Program-made: the position numbers and the translations under genes
Part shown: piece by piece, positions 1 through 8,337 of the stretch
How positions within the stretch are numbered: position 1 is the first letter of the stretch
How the letters are laid out: each line of letters starts with the position of its first letter
Source of the DNA: Velthaea sp965214335
GTDB taxonomy: Bacteria; Vulcanimicrobiota; Vulcanimicrobiia; Vulcanimicrobiales; Vulcanimicrobiaceae
Assembly (NCBI GenBank): GCA_965214335.1
Contig: CBDCBO010000014.1
Coordinates: 372,001 to 436,000, forward strand
Length of the DNA stretch: 64,000 nucleotides
Direction of reading: 5' to 3'
Notes under the pieces: model-generated
What the model saw: only the letters and a program-made list of their open reading frames with translations
Told to the model about the DNA's origin: nothing
Database searches by the model: none

Positions 1-138
1 GGTCGCGCTGATCGGCGCGCGTTCGGTCGCCAATCCAATCGCCCGCAGCCGCTCCACATGACCGCGAACCAACTCGGCGAGCGCCGCTTCTTTTCCCGGC
101 CGCGGACGATAGGCAGCAATCACAATACTTCCGCTCAT
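1..138 (-). CDS. Partial protein, N-terminus only (possible dimeric alpha/beta-barrel monooxygenase-like)
   Basis: The reverse strand has an ATG at 138-136 and stays open to the window edge, giving 46 residues that start MSGSIVIAAYRPRPGKEAAL. A short strand, an R-P-G-K turn and a helix rich in Ala, Leu and Glu resemble the start of small ferredoxin-like dimeric alpha/beta-barrel proteins (antibiotic-biosynthesis-monooxygenase or NIPSNAP type). This likeness is weak and only the first 46 residues are visible, so no function is assigned. The gene reads out of the window and faces away from the small plus-strand gene at 276. Confidence 0.5.
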   Translation of the reverse strand, partial: MSGSIVIAAYRPRPGKEAALAELVRGHVERLRAIGLATERAPISAT

Positions 139-275
139 CGCCCGTCGATTCGCGTCACCGGAACACACTTCCGGTCACGCGGCCTTGCGCGGGAGCGACG
201 GGTTCCCGGCCGATGCGCGGAACCGCGCTTTCCAAGGCGACTGGTCGTCACGATCCGAACGCCGTACCGGTGAAG

Positions 276-515
276 ATGAAATGGCGCGTCGCCGTCGGCG
301 CACTTTCCGTTGCGATCGGCGCCGTCGGGGCGACCGTGGTCGGCGCGCGCGCGATCGGGGCACTGGCATTGGGTGCCCTGGCGATCGGGAAATTGCGCAC
401 CGGGAAAGCCCGCTTCGAGCGGCTCGAAATCGACGAACTCATCGTGCACAAACTAACGATCGTCGAACGGGTGGAACCGGCTTCTCTAACCGAGCCCAAC
501 CAAACAGGTTCGTAG
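276..515 (+). CDS. Small pentapeptide-repeat-like protein
   Basis: This encodes 79 residues starting MKWRVAVGAL. Almost the whole chain has a five-residue period: glycine recurs in blocks such as TVVGA, RAIGA, LALGA and LAIGK, then passes without a break into charged blocks of the same period (ARFER, LEIDE, LIVHK). That is the pattern of a short right-handed beta-helix (pentapeptide fold), with a hydrophobic first half that could also lie in the membrane. The reading frame is open further upstream (ATG at 213), but the protein-like periodicity begins at ATG 276, so I chose that start; a GTG at 270 is also possible and no strong ribosome site is visible. The last ten residues break the pattern. 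Function is unknown. Confidence 0.6.
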   Translation: MKWRVAVGALSVAIGAVGATVVGARAIGALALGALAIGKLRTGKARFERLEIDELIVHKLTIVERVEPASLTEPNQTGS

Positions 516-537
516 AAAAGCCGATGATGACGCGTCG

Positions 538-1497
538 CTATTGTACGGTAACGGTCCCGATCATGTTTTCGGTATCGTCGTGAAAGATGCAATGATACGT
601 ATATGTCCCCGGCTTGGTGAACTGTAAGCTGAAACTCGCGCCGGGAACCAGCACGCCCGAATTCACAAGCGTCGTTCCGTCGTAAATATTGCCGCCGCTC
701 GGCGGCGAAAACGGACTTATGGTCGGAAACGTCGTGCCGGCCGGCGCAATCGTAACGGTGTGCGGCGAATTGTTTGAGGCATTGGTCCAGGTAATGATCT
801 GCCCCGCGGCGATCGTCACCGCCGTGTCCGCTAGCGCGGGACCGGCCAGGAACCGCATCACGGTAAACGCTGACGGATGGCCCATATTCATGGCCGGCGA
901 AATGCCGGCGACGAGATGCGGACCACCGGCGGTAAACGGAAATGTCGCGACCGACGCCGCCGCGCTGGCCACATCGCTCGCCGACTGCGCGGCGGCTTGC
1001 GCAGTATACGCCGCTTGAGTTGCCACGTGCGCGCTTCCCGCGGGCAGCACGTTGAGCGTACCCTGCATCCCCGGGTGAATCAAGCAGTAATATGTGTAGC
1101 TGCCGGGTTTCGAAAACGTCATCCGATACGATTTGCCCAGCAGCAAGAAGCCCGAACTCACGTATGTTGTACCATCGTACGTCGAAGGACCGGCCGGAAC
1201 CGCGTTGGTGGGATCGTTTGGCGGGGTCAGCGCGGAACGCGGGCCCAGCAGTGTTACGGTGTGTGGTTCGCCGGTGGGATAGTTCCATTGCACGGTGTCG
1301 CCGGCGTTGACCGAAATGCTGCGCGGGTAAAAACTCAGTGATTGAAGCGCTTCGGCGCTACCCGATGCGCCGGCATTTATCAGCCACGTGCTCGGTCCAA
1401 TGGGAGCAATGGGTGCCGGTCCACTTTCCGTGCTCGAGCACGCGGCGAGGAAACCCATGGCTGCAACGACCGTCGCAGCGAGCTTGATACGCGCCAT
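538..1497 (-). CDS. Lipoprotein with two tandem cupredoxin domains
   Basis: The protein has 319 residues. A lipobox (LAAC, lipidated Cys20) follows a short hydrophobic signal, so it should be a membrane-anchored exported lipoprotein. Two plastocyanin-like domains follow, about residues 52-152 and 222-319. Type 1 copper ligands are visible in both: His79, Cys138, His141, Met144 and His246, Cys303, His306, Met312. The second Cys-His-Met loop is longer (five residues between His and Met, against two). An Ala/Ser-rich linker (155-190) joins the domains. The start was set at ATG 1497 because GGAG lies 7 nt upstream and the signal peptide begins there; the longer open frame upstream has no protein character. 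A role in periplasmic electron transfer or copper handling is inferred from the fold. Confidence 0.85.
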   Translation of the reverse strand: MARIKLAATVVAAMGFLAACSSTESGPAPIAPIGPSTWLINAGASGSAEALQSLSFYPRSISVNAGDTVQWNYPTGEPHTVTLLGPRSALTPPNDPTNAVPAGPSTYDGTTYVSSGFLLLGKSYRMTFSKPGSYTYYCLIHPGMQGTLNVLPAGSAHVATQAAYTAQAAAQSASDVASAAASVATFPFTAGGPHLVAGISPAMNMGHPSAFTVMRFLAGPALADTAVTIAAGQIITWTNASNNSPHTVTIAPAGTTFPTISPFSPPSGGNIYDGTTLVNSGVLVPGASFSLQFTKPGTYTYHCIFHDDTENMIGTVTVQ

Positions 1498-1565
1498 GTT
1501 CACTCCGAAACGCAAGCCCCAGCAGAGGTACGTCGCATCGTCGTTGCTGGAAAGATTGTTCCGCC

Positions 1566-1594
1566 AGCATACTCTTAAGCTGAGTGCTACGCAA
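1566..1594 (-). promoter_or_regulatory. Candidate sigma70-type promoter for the cupredoxin lipoprotein gene
   Basis: Reading the minus strand, a TTGCGT -35-like hexamer (1594-1589) and a TATGCT -10-like hexamer (1571-1566) are separated by exactly 17 nt. The -10 lies about 70 nt upstream of the start codon at 1497. The match is moderate and has no other support. Confidence 0.35.
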
Positions 1595-1940
1595 GCAACG
1601 CTAACTGCAAGGTGCCGCAAATAGCGCAGCGCCGCTTTTGCTTTTGGTCGCGCGCGCAATAGGGTCATTTTCCGCTGTGCCCAAAAAGCGTTGTCAATCT
1701 TGCGATTCCACGATAGAGGACCGGCGGATTCAACGGGTCGATGTAAAACGTTACAAGCTTCATTAGCAGTGAGGCGGCATGGGCCGAACGTCGGCGATCT
1801 GGTTGGTCAAAATCGAGAAGGCTGATCTCTAAGAAAGGGAACTACGAGCCCACCTTCGTTCTTCGCGTATGATGCGTCGACCAACAAACGCAAGCCTTAA
1901 AGCCGAGGCCGAAGTCGTGCCGTTCCTGACCATAGGGAAA

Positions 1941-1979
1941 GCCAAGCGGGCCGGAACTTGACGTCCCGGCCCGCTTGGC
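1941..1979 (-). terminator. Intrinsic-type terminator of lon
   Basis: A perfect 14-bp inverted repeat (arms 1941-1954 and 1966-1979) encloses an 11-nt loop. On the minus strand the stem is followed by TTTCCCT, a short U-tract. It lies 26 bp past the lon stop codon, where a Rho-independent terminator is expected. Confidence 0.8.
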
Positions 1980-2004
1980 CTTCGTTGACAGCCGCCCGCG
2001 GGTG

Positions 2005-4470
2005 CTAGCGTTTACGCGTTGCAACTCCGTTGCGGGTCGTGGCGCGCTTACGTTCGCCACGTTTGACCGTCGGCTGACGTAGCGCGACGACGTTGCTCGC
2101 GCGGCGCGGCTGTGGCTCGTTGCCGAGCAGCACCGGCGTGATGACGCGTTTACCCAGCGCGTGCAAGAACACTTCGCTGAGTTCCTCGACGAATACGAAC
2201 TCCATCGTATCGCGTACTTCTTTGGGCACGTCCTCGAGATCGATCTCGTTTCGCTTGGGCAGCAAGATCTTCTTGATTCCGGCGCGCTTGGCCCCGAGAA
2301 CTTTCTCTTTCACGCCGCCGATCGGCAACACCTGACCGGTCAACGTTATCTCGCCGGTCATCGCAAGATCGCTATCGGCCTTAAGTCCGGTGAGCATCGA
2401 GGTGATCGATGTCGCCATCGAGACGCCCGCCGATGGACCATCCTTCGGCACCGCGCCGGCCGGTACGTGGATATGCAGATCGTGCTTGGCAAAGAAATCG
2501 TCAGGCAAGCCCAGTTCCACCTGGCGCGAGCGCAGAAAACTCACGGCCGCCGTAGCCGACTCTTTCATGACGTCGCCCAGTTGGCCGGTTAACGTCACTT
2601 TGCCCGTACCCGGCATCGAGGTCGTTTCGATGAACAAGATGTCGCCGCCGACGGGCGTCCAGGCCAATCCCGTCGCGACGCCGATTGAAGCAACGCGCTT
2701 CTTCACTTCGTTGTAAAATCGCGGCTTGGACAAGTACTCGACGAGATTCTCCGGCTTGATGCGGGCTTTATACCGCGAATCTTCGGCGATTTTGCGCGCC
2801 ACCTTGCGAAATACCGTACCGATCTCGCGTTCGAGATTCCGCACGCCCGCTTCACGCGTATAATCCACCACGATGCTTTTGAGCGCGGCGTCGTTGAGCT
2901 GAGCTTGCGGATCGCGCAAGCCGTTGGCCTTGCGCTGCTTCGGAATGAGGTACCGTTTCGCAATTTGCGTTTTCTCGAACTCGGTGTAGCCCGACAGCTG
3001 GATGATTTCCATCCGGTCGCGCAACGCCGAACTGATCGTGTCGAGCTGGTTGGCCGTACACACGAAGAGCACTTGGCTTAGATCGAAGGGCAGATCGAGA
3101 TAGTGGTCGCGAAAGGTGTTATTTTGTTCCGGATCGAGCACTTCGAGCAACGCCGACTGCGGATCGCCGCGGAAGTCGCCGCCGACTTTATCGATTTCGT
3201 CGATCATCATCACCGGATTGTTGGTTCCGGCATCGCGCAAGGCACGGATGATCGAACCCGGCATGGCACCGATGTAGGTACGCCGATGGCCGCGAATTTC
3301 AGCTTCGTCGCGCACGCCGCCGACCGACAGCCGGATGAATTTACGGCCCATCGCTTTGGCGATCGATTGGCCGAGCGACGTCTTACCGACACCGGGGGGA
3401 CCGACGAAACACAGGATCGGTCCAGTCAATTTATTTTTGAGCTTACCGACCGCTAAGTATTCGACGATGCGGTCCTTAATTTTCTCTAAGTCGTAGTGGT
3501 CTTCATCGAGCACGCGACGCGCTTGCGGAATGTCGATCTGATCGGACGTCGACTTCGACCACGGCAGCTGCGTGAGCCAATCCAGATACGTTCGAATGAC
3601 CGAGTACTCAGGCGACGCCGACGGCACTTTCGAGAGCCGGTCGAGTTCCCGATCGGCGGCCTTTTTGACGTCTTCGGGCATCTTGGCGTCGTCGACTTTT
3701 TTACGCAGTTCATTGGCCTCGGCTTGCTGCGGATCGGTCTCGCCGAGCTCTTCCTGAATAGCGCGCAACTGCTGGCGCAAATAAAATTCGCGCTGGTTCT
3801 TTTCCATTTCGCGCTGAATGTCGCTCTGAATCTTATGCCCGAGTTCGACGACTTCGAGCTCTTTGGTAATGAGCATCGTGAGCTTGCGCAGCCGCTTCTC
3901 GGTATTGCGTTCCTCGAGAATGGCCTGACGGTCGTTCGTATCCAAGCGCATCGTCGACGCGACGAAATAGGTCAGCAAGTTGGGATCGGAGATGTTGTTC
4001 ACTTCCATCTCCATCTCGCGCGGCGCTTGCGGTAAATAGCTGAGCAACTTTGAGAACAGCGTCGCGAGATTACGCTGCATCGCAACAACATCATCGTTTT
4101 CGCGCGTGATGTCGGGTAGCTCGGTGTACGTGGCCGCAAGATACGGCTCGGTGCCCACGAACTCGTCGATGCGAAATACCGGACCGCCCGCAACGATGCA
4201 GCGCAGCGTGCCGTCAGGCACCTTGAGCATCTTCTGCACGGTGCCGATCGTACCGACGCGGCGCACGTCGCCCGGACCGGGATCTTCGATATCTTTGTCG
4301 CGTAACACGACGAGGCCGATCGGCTTCCCCTCGCGCAACGCTTCCTCGACGAGCGCGATGCCGGGCTTCTTCACGACGGCGAGCGGGATCACGGTATTCG
4401 GGAACAGCACCGCTTCTTGCAGCGGCAGAATGCCGAGAATATCGGGGCTCTTGGGAGTGCGATTAGCCAT
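2005..4470 (-). CDS. lon: ATP-dependent Lon protease
   Basis: A full-length LonA-type protease of 821 residues that degrades damaged and regulatory proteins in the cytoplasm. Order of domains: N-terminal LAN substrate domain (about 10-205), coiled linker (205-300), AAA+ ATPase with Walker A GPPGVGKT at 357-364 and Walker B MMIDEID at 421-427, then the Ser-Lys peptidase domain with catalytic Ser680 (KDGPSAG) and Lys721 (GGVKEK). The C-terminal tail after about 785 is strongly basic and is probably disordered. The start ATG overlaps the stop of hsp20 by one base (TAATG), so translation is probably coupled and both genes fall under the CIRCE element upstream. A terminator hairpin follows. Confidence 0.97.
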   Translation of the reverse strand: MANRTPKSPDILGILPLQEAVLFPNTVIPLAVVKKPGIALVEEALREGKPIGLVVLRDKDIEDPGPGDVRRVGTIGTVQKMLKVPDGTLRCIVAGGPVFRIDEFVGTEPYLAATYTELPDITRENDDVVAMQRNLATLFSKLLSYLPQAPREMEMEVNNISDPNLLTYFVASTMRLDTNDRQAILEERNTEKRLRKLTMLITKELEVVELGHKIQSDIQREMEKNQREFYLRQQLRAIQEELGETDPQQAEANELRKKVDDAKMPEDVKKAADRELDRLSKVPSASPEYSVIRTYLDWLTQLPWSKSTSDQIDIPQARRVLDEDHYDLEKIKDRIVEYLAVGKLKNKLTGPILCFVGPPGVGKTSLGQSIAKAMGRKFIRLSVGGVRDEAEIRGHRRTYIGAMPGSIIRALRDAGTNNPVMMIDEIDKVGGDFRGDPQSALLEVLDPEQNNTFRDHYLDLPFDLSQVLFVCTANQLDTISSALRDRMEIIQLSGYTEFEKTQIAKRYLIPKQRKANGLRDPQAQLNDAALKSIVVDYTREAGVRNLEREIGTVFRKVARKIAEDSRYKARIKPENLVEYLSKPRFYNEVKKRVASIGVATGLAWTPVGGDILFIETTSMPGTGKVTLTGQLGDVMKESATAAVSFLRSRQVELGLPDDFFAKHDLHIHVPAGAVPKDGPSAGVSMATSITSMLTGLKADSDLAMTGEITLTGQVLPIGGVKEKVLGAKRAGIKKILLPKRNEIDLEDVPKEVRDTMEFVFVEELSEVFLHALGKRVITPVLLGNEPQPRRASNVVALRQPTVKRGERKRATTRNGVATRKR

Positions 4471-4916
4471 TAGGCGAGGATCCTTTGAACGACCATCCGG
4501 ATCTCGGTCCGGCGCGTCGGGAATGAAGCATGCTGCGCGAGCGGCAAACTGATGGTGAGGATGCCGTCACGATAGACGGCCGAACCGTGATCCTCGTCCA
4601 CCGGCGCCGGCAGATGGAGCTTTTTGGCAAAGTCGCCGTATTGGATCTCTTTCTGATGAATCGATCCGGACGAACTGTAGCGGTCGACCCGCGCTCCGAT
4701 GATGAAGAGGTGCTGCTCGTCGACCCCAACGCGGAGACTTTCCGCGTCGGCGCCCGCCAGCTCGACATGAACGACGATGCGGCCGCGGTCGCGGTCGACG
4801 TAGACGTCGGCATTCGGTTCAAATCGCCCATGACGGGCGCGGCGGGCAAGATCGGCAAACAGCCGGTCGAACTCCGCCGCAAATTGGTCCTCGCGCACGC
4901 GCGGCGTTCCTTTCAT
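4470..4916 (-). CDS. Small heat-shock protein, Hsp20/alpha-crystallin family
   Basis: A 148-residue ATP-independent holdase chaperone. The alpha-crystallin domain spans about residues 35-135, including the beta-strand run around VHVELAGADAES and the closing GILTISLPLA motif. ATG 4916 was chosen because GGGAGAG lies 9 nt upstream; a GTG 33 nt further upstream would place the start inside the CIRCE operator. The gene is coupled to lon by a TAATG overlap. The promoter must lie in the 3' part of the transglutaminase gene, whose stop is only 44 bp upstream. Together the pair forms a heat-shock unit joining a holdase and a protease. Confidence 0.93.
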   Translation of the reverse strand: MKGTPRVREDQFAAEFDRLFADLARRARHGRFEPNADVYVDRDRGRIVVHVELAGADAESLRVGVDEQHLFIIGARVDRYSSSGSIHQKEIQYGDFAKKLHLPAPVDEDHGSAVYRDGILTISLPLAQHASFPTRRTEIRMVVQRILA

Positions 4917-4918
4917 GG

Positions 4919-4945
4919 TTAGCACTCTCCCAAACACAGTGCCAA
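4919..4945 (-). promoter_or_regulatory. CIRCE operator (HrcA site) in front of hsp20-lon
   Basis: The sequence TTAGCACTC, nine spacer bases, then CAGTGCCAA matches the CIRCE consensus (TTAGCACTC-N9-GAGTGCTAA) at 9/9 and 7/9 positions. It ends 2 bp before the hsp20 start codon and covers the ribosome-binding site, so HrcA binding, or the RNA hairpin itself, could block expression. A second CIRCE copy lies before groES; hrcA itself is not in the window. Confidence 0.85.
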
Positions 4946-4960
4946 GCACGACGGATGCGC

Positions 4961-5821
4961 CTACTGTGCGGTGAGGGCCTCCATCGCGACGTTGACCGAT
5001 AATTCGCTTCCCGCTCCGAGCGGAGAGCCCTTATATACACCGCGGACCGGGCTGACATCGCGATAGTCGCGGCCGACGGCAATTTTTACAAACCCGTCAT
5101 CGATCCGCTTGTCGTTGGTTGGATCGTAGCCCACCCAGCCGTGCGGCGGCAGATAGGCTTCGCACCAGGCATGCGACGCTTCCGCTCCCAGAATAGCGCT
5201 CTCTTGACCGCTGAAAATATAACCGCTCACATAGCGGGCCGGAATCGCGTGGAAGCGACACAAGGCGACCAGAATATGCGCGAAGTCTTGACAGACACCG
5301 CCGCGTAAACGCACCGATTCGTCGACCGTTGTTCGTACGCTCGTCGCGCTGCGGTCGTACGTGAACCCGGTATTGATTGCGTGGCCCGCCGCTTCCAACC
5401 AGGCGGCCAGGTCGTCGCCCGGCGCGCCGACGAGCGACGCCAACGCCCGCAGTTCGGGACCGAAGACGACGTACGTGCTCTCGCGCAAAAAATCGTACAT
5501 CGTGGCATACGCCGGATCTTGCACGAGCATCTCGCGCGTGACGCCCGGGGTGGCCGCCGGATCGGCCGGGCGAAGGGTGGCCACCGACGATCGCGCGACG
5601 ATCGAGAGCATGTCGTGGTCGGGCAATACGCCGAAGTGCTGGACTTGATTGCCGAATCGATCGAGATAACTGAAGACGCGCGCACGCGGCGCGATCTGCA
5701 ACTCGTATTTCGTGCAATACTGCATCGGGTCGCTCAGCGGCTGCAGGTGGCAGACGGTGTAGGATTCGTGAATCTTTACCGGATAGCGGTACGTGGTCTG
5801 GTGCAGAATCGTGAATTCCAA
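4961..5821 (-). CDS. Transglutaminase-like cysteine peptidase-fold protein
   Basis: 286 residues. The N-terminal region (1-100) is the beta-rich domain typical of bacterial transglutaminase-like proteins, starting EFTILHQTTYRY. The core (about 145-240) carries the catalytic triad: Cys177 in GGVCQDFAH, His217 in ASHAWCEAY and Asp233 in GYDPTND. The start is a TTG at 5821; it matches the usual N-terminus of the family and lies 26 bp past the stop of the alpha-E gene. It is the third gene of an operon with a circularly permuted ATP-grasp and an alpha-E protein, a grouping found in many bacteria and linked to peptide or amide-bond chemistry. The substrate is not known. Confidence 0.9.
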   Translation of the reverse strand: MEFTILHQTTYRYPVKIHESYTVCHLQPLSDPMQYCTKYELQIAPRARVFSYLDRFGNQVQHFGVLPDHDMLSIVARSSVATLRPADPAATPGVTREMLVQDPAYATMYDFLRESTYVVFGPELRALASLVGAPGDDLAAWLEAAGHAINTGFTYDRSATSVRTTVDESVRLRGGVCQDFAHILVALCRFHAIPARYVSGYIFSGQESAILGAEASHAWCEAYLPPHGWVGYDPTNDKRIDDGFVKIAVGRDYRDVSPVRGVYKGSPLGAGSELSVNVAMEALTAQ

Positions 5822-5847
5822 AATACGATTGTACTCGCTGGCGGCGG

Positions 5848-6786
5848 CTAGGCGACGGGGACGCGCGGAAAATACGACGTTTGCACCGCCGAGCCGACAG
5901 CGTCGAGCCGTGCACCGATGCGGGCGCTGAATTTGGTCGGCCCCTCATCGAGAATTTCCTCGAGTTGTACGAAATCAAGCATCGCCTGCAGCCGGCCGGT
6001 CACTCGTTCAGCCTCGTCGCTATAGGCGCCCATAGCGGTTCCCGATAGGCGATGCAGCGCATGATCGACTTCGCTGGTACAGAAGCGCACCGAGCGCGGG
6101 AAGCTGCGGTGTAAGAACAAAAAGGCGAGCGCCTCACTCGGATCGGACGACAAGCGCTGAGCGCGCACGAAGGGTTCGCTGGCACAACACATTTCGAGTA
6201 ACCGCTGCCATTCGGGCGCCGAATCGTCGGCCGCATCGTGGGTCTTGAGGATGCGGGTCGTCATCGACGCGCGTTCTAGAAAGCGGCCGATCTGCAGAAA
6301 GCTCCACTCGTCGTCATGGGTGATCGTGGCATCGACGATCCCGCCGAACGCCTGCGCGGCGTCGCGCACCCGGCGCAAAAACGATGACGGGCCTTCGCGC
6401 GCGATCGCCCGCGGCGACTGCGCTTCGACGAACAAATACATCGAGTTGATCGCTTCCCAGACTTCGGTCGTGAGTTCGGCCCGTACTCCCAGCGCGTTCG
6501 ACCGCGCGATGCGGATGCACGAGATGACCGAGCTGCGATTCTCCGTGGAGAACGTGCCGTAGGCGAAGGCGTCGTTGGCCAGCGTGGGCCCCTCGAAGGT
6601 TGGAATGTCCTCAGCTCCGCCGGCTAATTCGAGCACGCTGGACCAGACGCGACGCGCGCGATCGCTGCCCGCGGCAAGCCGGTCGACCGTGCGGTTGAAA
6701 GCAACATCGATTATGCGCGCCAGCGACTCGGCGCGCTCGATGTTGCGGCTCATCCAGTAGAGTGATTCAGCAACGCGCGAAAGCAT
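5848..6786 (-). CDS. Alpha-E domain protein (DUF403)
   Basis: An all-helical protein of 312 residues starting MLSRVAESLYWMSRNIERAE, the hallmark N-terminus of the alpha-E family. The whole chain fits that single domain. It sits between a circularly permuted ATP-grasp gene (34 bp upstream) and a transglutaminase-like gene (26 bp downstream), as is usual for this family. It is thought to act together with the ATP-grasp partner; its own biochemical role is not established. Confidence 0.92.
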   Translation of the reverse strand: MLSRVAESLYWMSRNIERAESLARIIDVAFNRTVDRLAAGSDRARRVWSSVLELAGGAEDIPTFEGPTLANDAFAYGTFSTENRSSVISCIRIARSNALGVRAELTTEVWEAINSMYLFVEAQSPRAIAREGPSSFLRRVRDAAQAFGGIVDATITHDDEWSFLQIGRFLERASMTTRILKTHDAADDSAPEWQRLLEMCCASEPFVRAQRLSSDPSEALAFLFLHRSFPRSVRFCTSEVDHALHRLSGTAMGAYSDEAERVTGRLQAMLDFVQLEEILDEGPTKFSARIGARLDAVGSAVQTSYFPRVPVA

Positions 6787-6819
6787 CGTCCACCCCGACC
6801 GTCTGCCGCTTCATTGCGA

Positions 6820-8256
6820 TCAATCCAGAATCCACGTATCTTTGCTCCCGCCGCCTTGCGATGAATTCACCACCAGCGACCCTTCTTGTAAGGCGACACG
6901 GGTCAAAGCGCAAGCCGGTACGTCGACCTCCTGGCCGTACAGCACGTACGGGCGCAAATCGATGTGGCGCGGCGCGATGCCGTCGCCCACGATCGTCGGA
7001 TGACACGACAGCGGTATGATCGGCTGCGCGATGAACTCGCGCGGCGTGGCCTCGATCGCTTGGCGGAATTTCTCGCGGTCGATCTTCGTCGACGAGGGCC
7101 CCATGAGCATGCCGTATCCGCCGGACTGATTGGTATTCTTCACCACGAGTTCGTCGAGGTGCGCCAAGACGTGACGGCGCTGCGTATCGTCGTTGCAGTC
7201 GAAGGTCGGAACGTTCGGCAACACCGGTTCTTCGCCTAAGTAATACTTGATCATCGCGGGAACGAACGGGTACACCGCTTTGTCGTCGGCCACGCCGGTG
7301 CCGATGGCATTGGCGAGCACGACGTTCCCGGCGCGGTATGCATCCATCAACCCGGCGACGCCCAGTGAAGAATCGGATCGGAAATATAAGGGATCGAGAT
7401 AGTCGTCGTCGATGCGGCGATAGATGACGTCGACCCGCTGGGTGCCCTTGGTGGTTTTCATGTAGACGACGTTATCGCGCACGATGAGGTCGTGGCCCTC
7501 GACGAGTTCGATGCCCATCCGGCGGGCCAGCATCGTATGCTCGAAATAGGCCGAGTTGTAGATTCCCGGCGTCAGCAGAACGATGGTCGGTTCGACATTG
7601 CCGAACGGTGCCGAATTCGTCAGTGCCGCCCGCAAGCGACGCGGGTAGTCGTCGACCGGCCGCGGCTGATAGTGCTCGAAGAGCCGCGGGAAGGACCGCT
7701 TGAGCACGTCCCGGTTCTCGAGCACGTACGAAATGCCCGACGGCGTGCGCAAATTATCTTCAAGCACGTAATAGGTGCCGTCTCGCCCGCGAATGAGGTC
7801 GACACCCGAAACGTGGATGTAGACATTGTGCGGAAGCTTGAGTCCGATCATCTCGCGTGAAAAAAAACGCGAGGAGTAAATCAGATCCCACGGTACGACC
7901 CCGTCGGTCAAGATCTGCTGCTTCCCATACACGTCGGTCAAGAACGCATTGAGCGCGTAAACACGCTGAGCGATTCCTCGCTTGATAAGCGACCATTCGT
8001 CGTTCGGAACGATGCGCGGAATGAGATCGAACGGTAAGATGCGTTCGGTGCCACGCGCATCGGCGTAGACGGTGAACGTCACACCGCGCTGCAGCAAGAC
8101 CGCATTTACGGTCGCGACGCGATGTTGAAAGTCGCTCCAGTCGATGGAGCGCAACGTGCGGGCCAAACCGGCATAGTGCGAGCGCGGGACCCCAGCTCCA
8201 TTCGCGAATTCGTCATAGAAGTCGACGCGCGCATACCGCTCGAGAAGGGACTGCAT
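6820..8256 (-). CDS. Circularly permuted ATP-grasp protein, type 2
   Basis: 478 residues. The N-terminus (MQSLLERYARVDFYDEF) and the internal blocks around GVTFTVYADARGTERILP, IHVSGVDLIRGRDGTYYV and NQSGGYGMLMGPSS are those of the circularly permuted ATP-grasp type 2 family (DUF404/407). ATP-grasp enzymes form amide bonds through acyl-phosphates, so this is the probable catalytic centre of the trio with the alpha-E and transglutaminase-like proteins. It is the first gene of the minus-strand operon; no strong ribosome site is visible before ATG 8256. In many genomes this trio includes a proteasome-like protease; here hsp20 and lon follow instead, under their own CIRCE element. Confidence 0.92.
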   Translation of the reverse strand: MQSLLERYARVDFYDEFANGAGVPRSHYAGLARTLRSIDWSDFQHRVATVNAVLLQRGVTFTVYADARGTERILPFDLIPRIVPNDEWSLIKRGIAQRVYALNAFLTDVYGKQQILTDGVVPWDLIYSSRFFSREMIGLKLPHNVYIHVSGVDLIRGRDGTYYVLEDNLRTPSGISYVLENRDVLKRSFPRLFEHYQPRPVDDYPRRLRAALTNSAPFGNVEPTIVLLTPGIYNSAYFEHTMLARRMGIELVEGHDLIVRDNVVYMKTTKGTQRVDVIYRRIDDDYLDPLYFRSDSSLGVAGLMDAYRAGNVVLANAIGTGVADDKAVYPFVPAMIKYYLGEEPVLPNVPTFDCNDDTQRRHVLAHLDELVVKNTNQSGGYGMLMGPSSTKIDREKFRQAIEATPREFIAQPIIPLSCHPTIVGDGIAPRHIDLRPYVLYGQEVDVPACALTRVALQEGSLVVNSSQGGGSKDTWILD

Positions 8257-8337
8257 ATGCGCAGCACGTTCCGCTTAGACGGTCGAGTTCACTTGGCCAC
8301 GTGGCCAACAGCATCACTCCAGGGAACAAGGGTTGCG

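Larger units (their letters stand above)
1498..2004. other. Intergenic region between the cupredoxin gene and lon
   Basis: About 500 bp without a convincing gene. The first ~100 bp hold the leader and candidate promoter of the cupredoxin gene, and 1941-1979 holds the lon terminator hairpin. Open frames here lack a ribosome site and protein-like composition. I see nothing recognisable in 1670-1930. Confidence 0.5.

Noticed and set aside
248..1288. A 346-codon minus-strand frame overlapping the cupredoxin gene and the mini-protein.
   Set aside because: The cupredoxin frame has signal peptide, lipobox and both copper sites; this frame has only Arg/Ser-rich low-information sequence.
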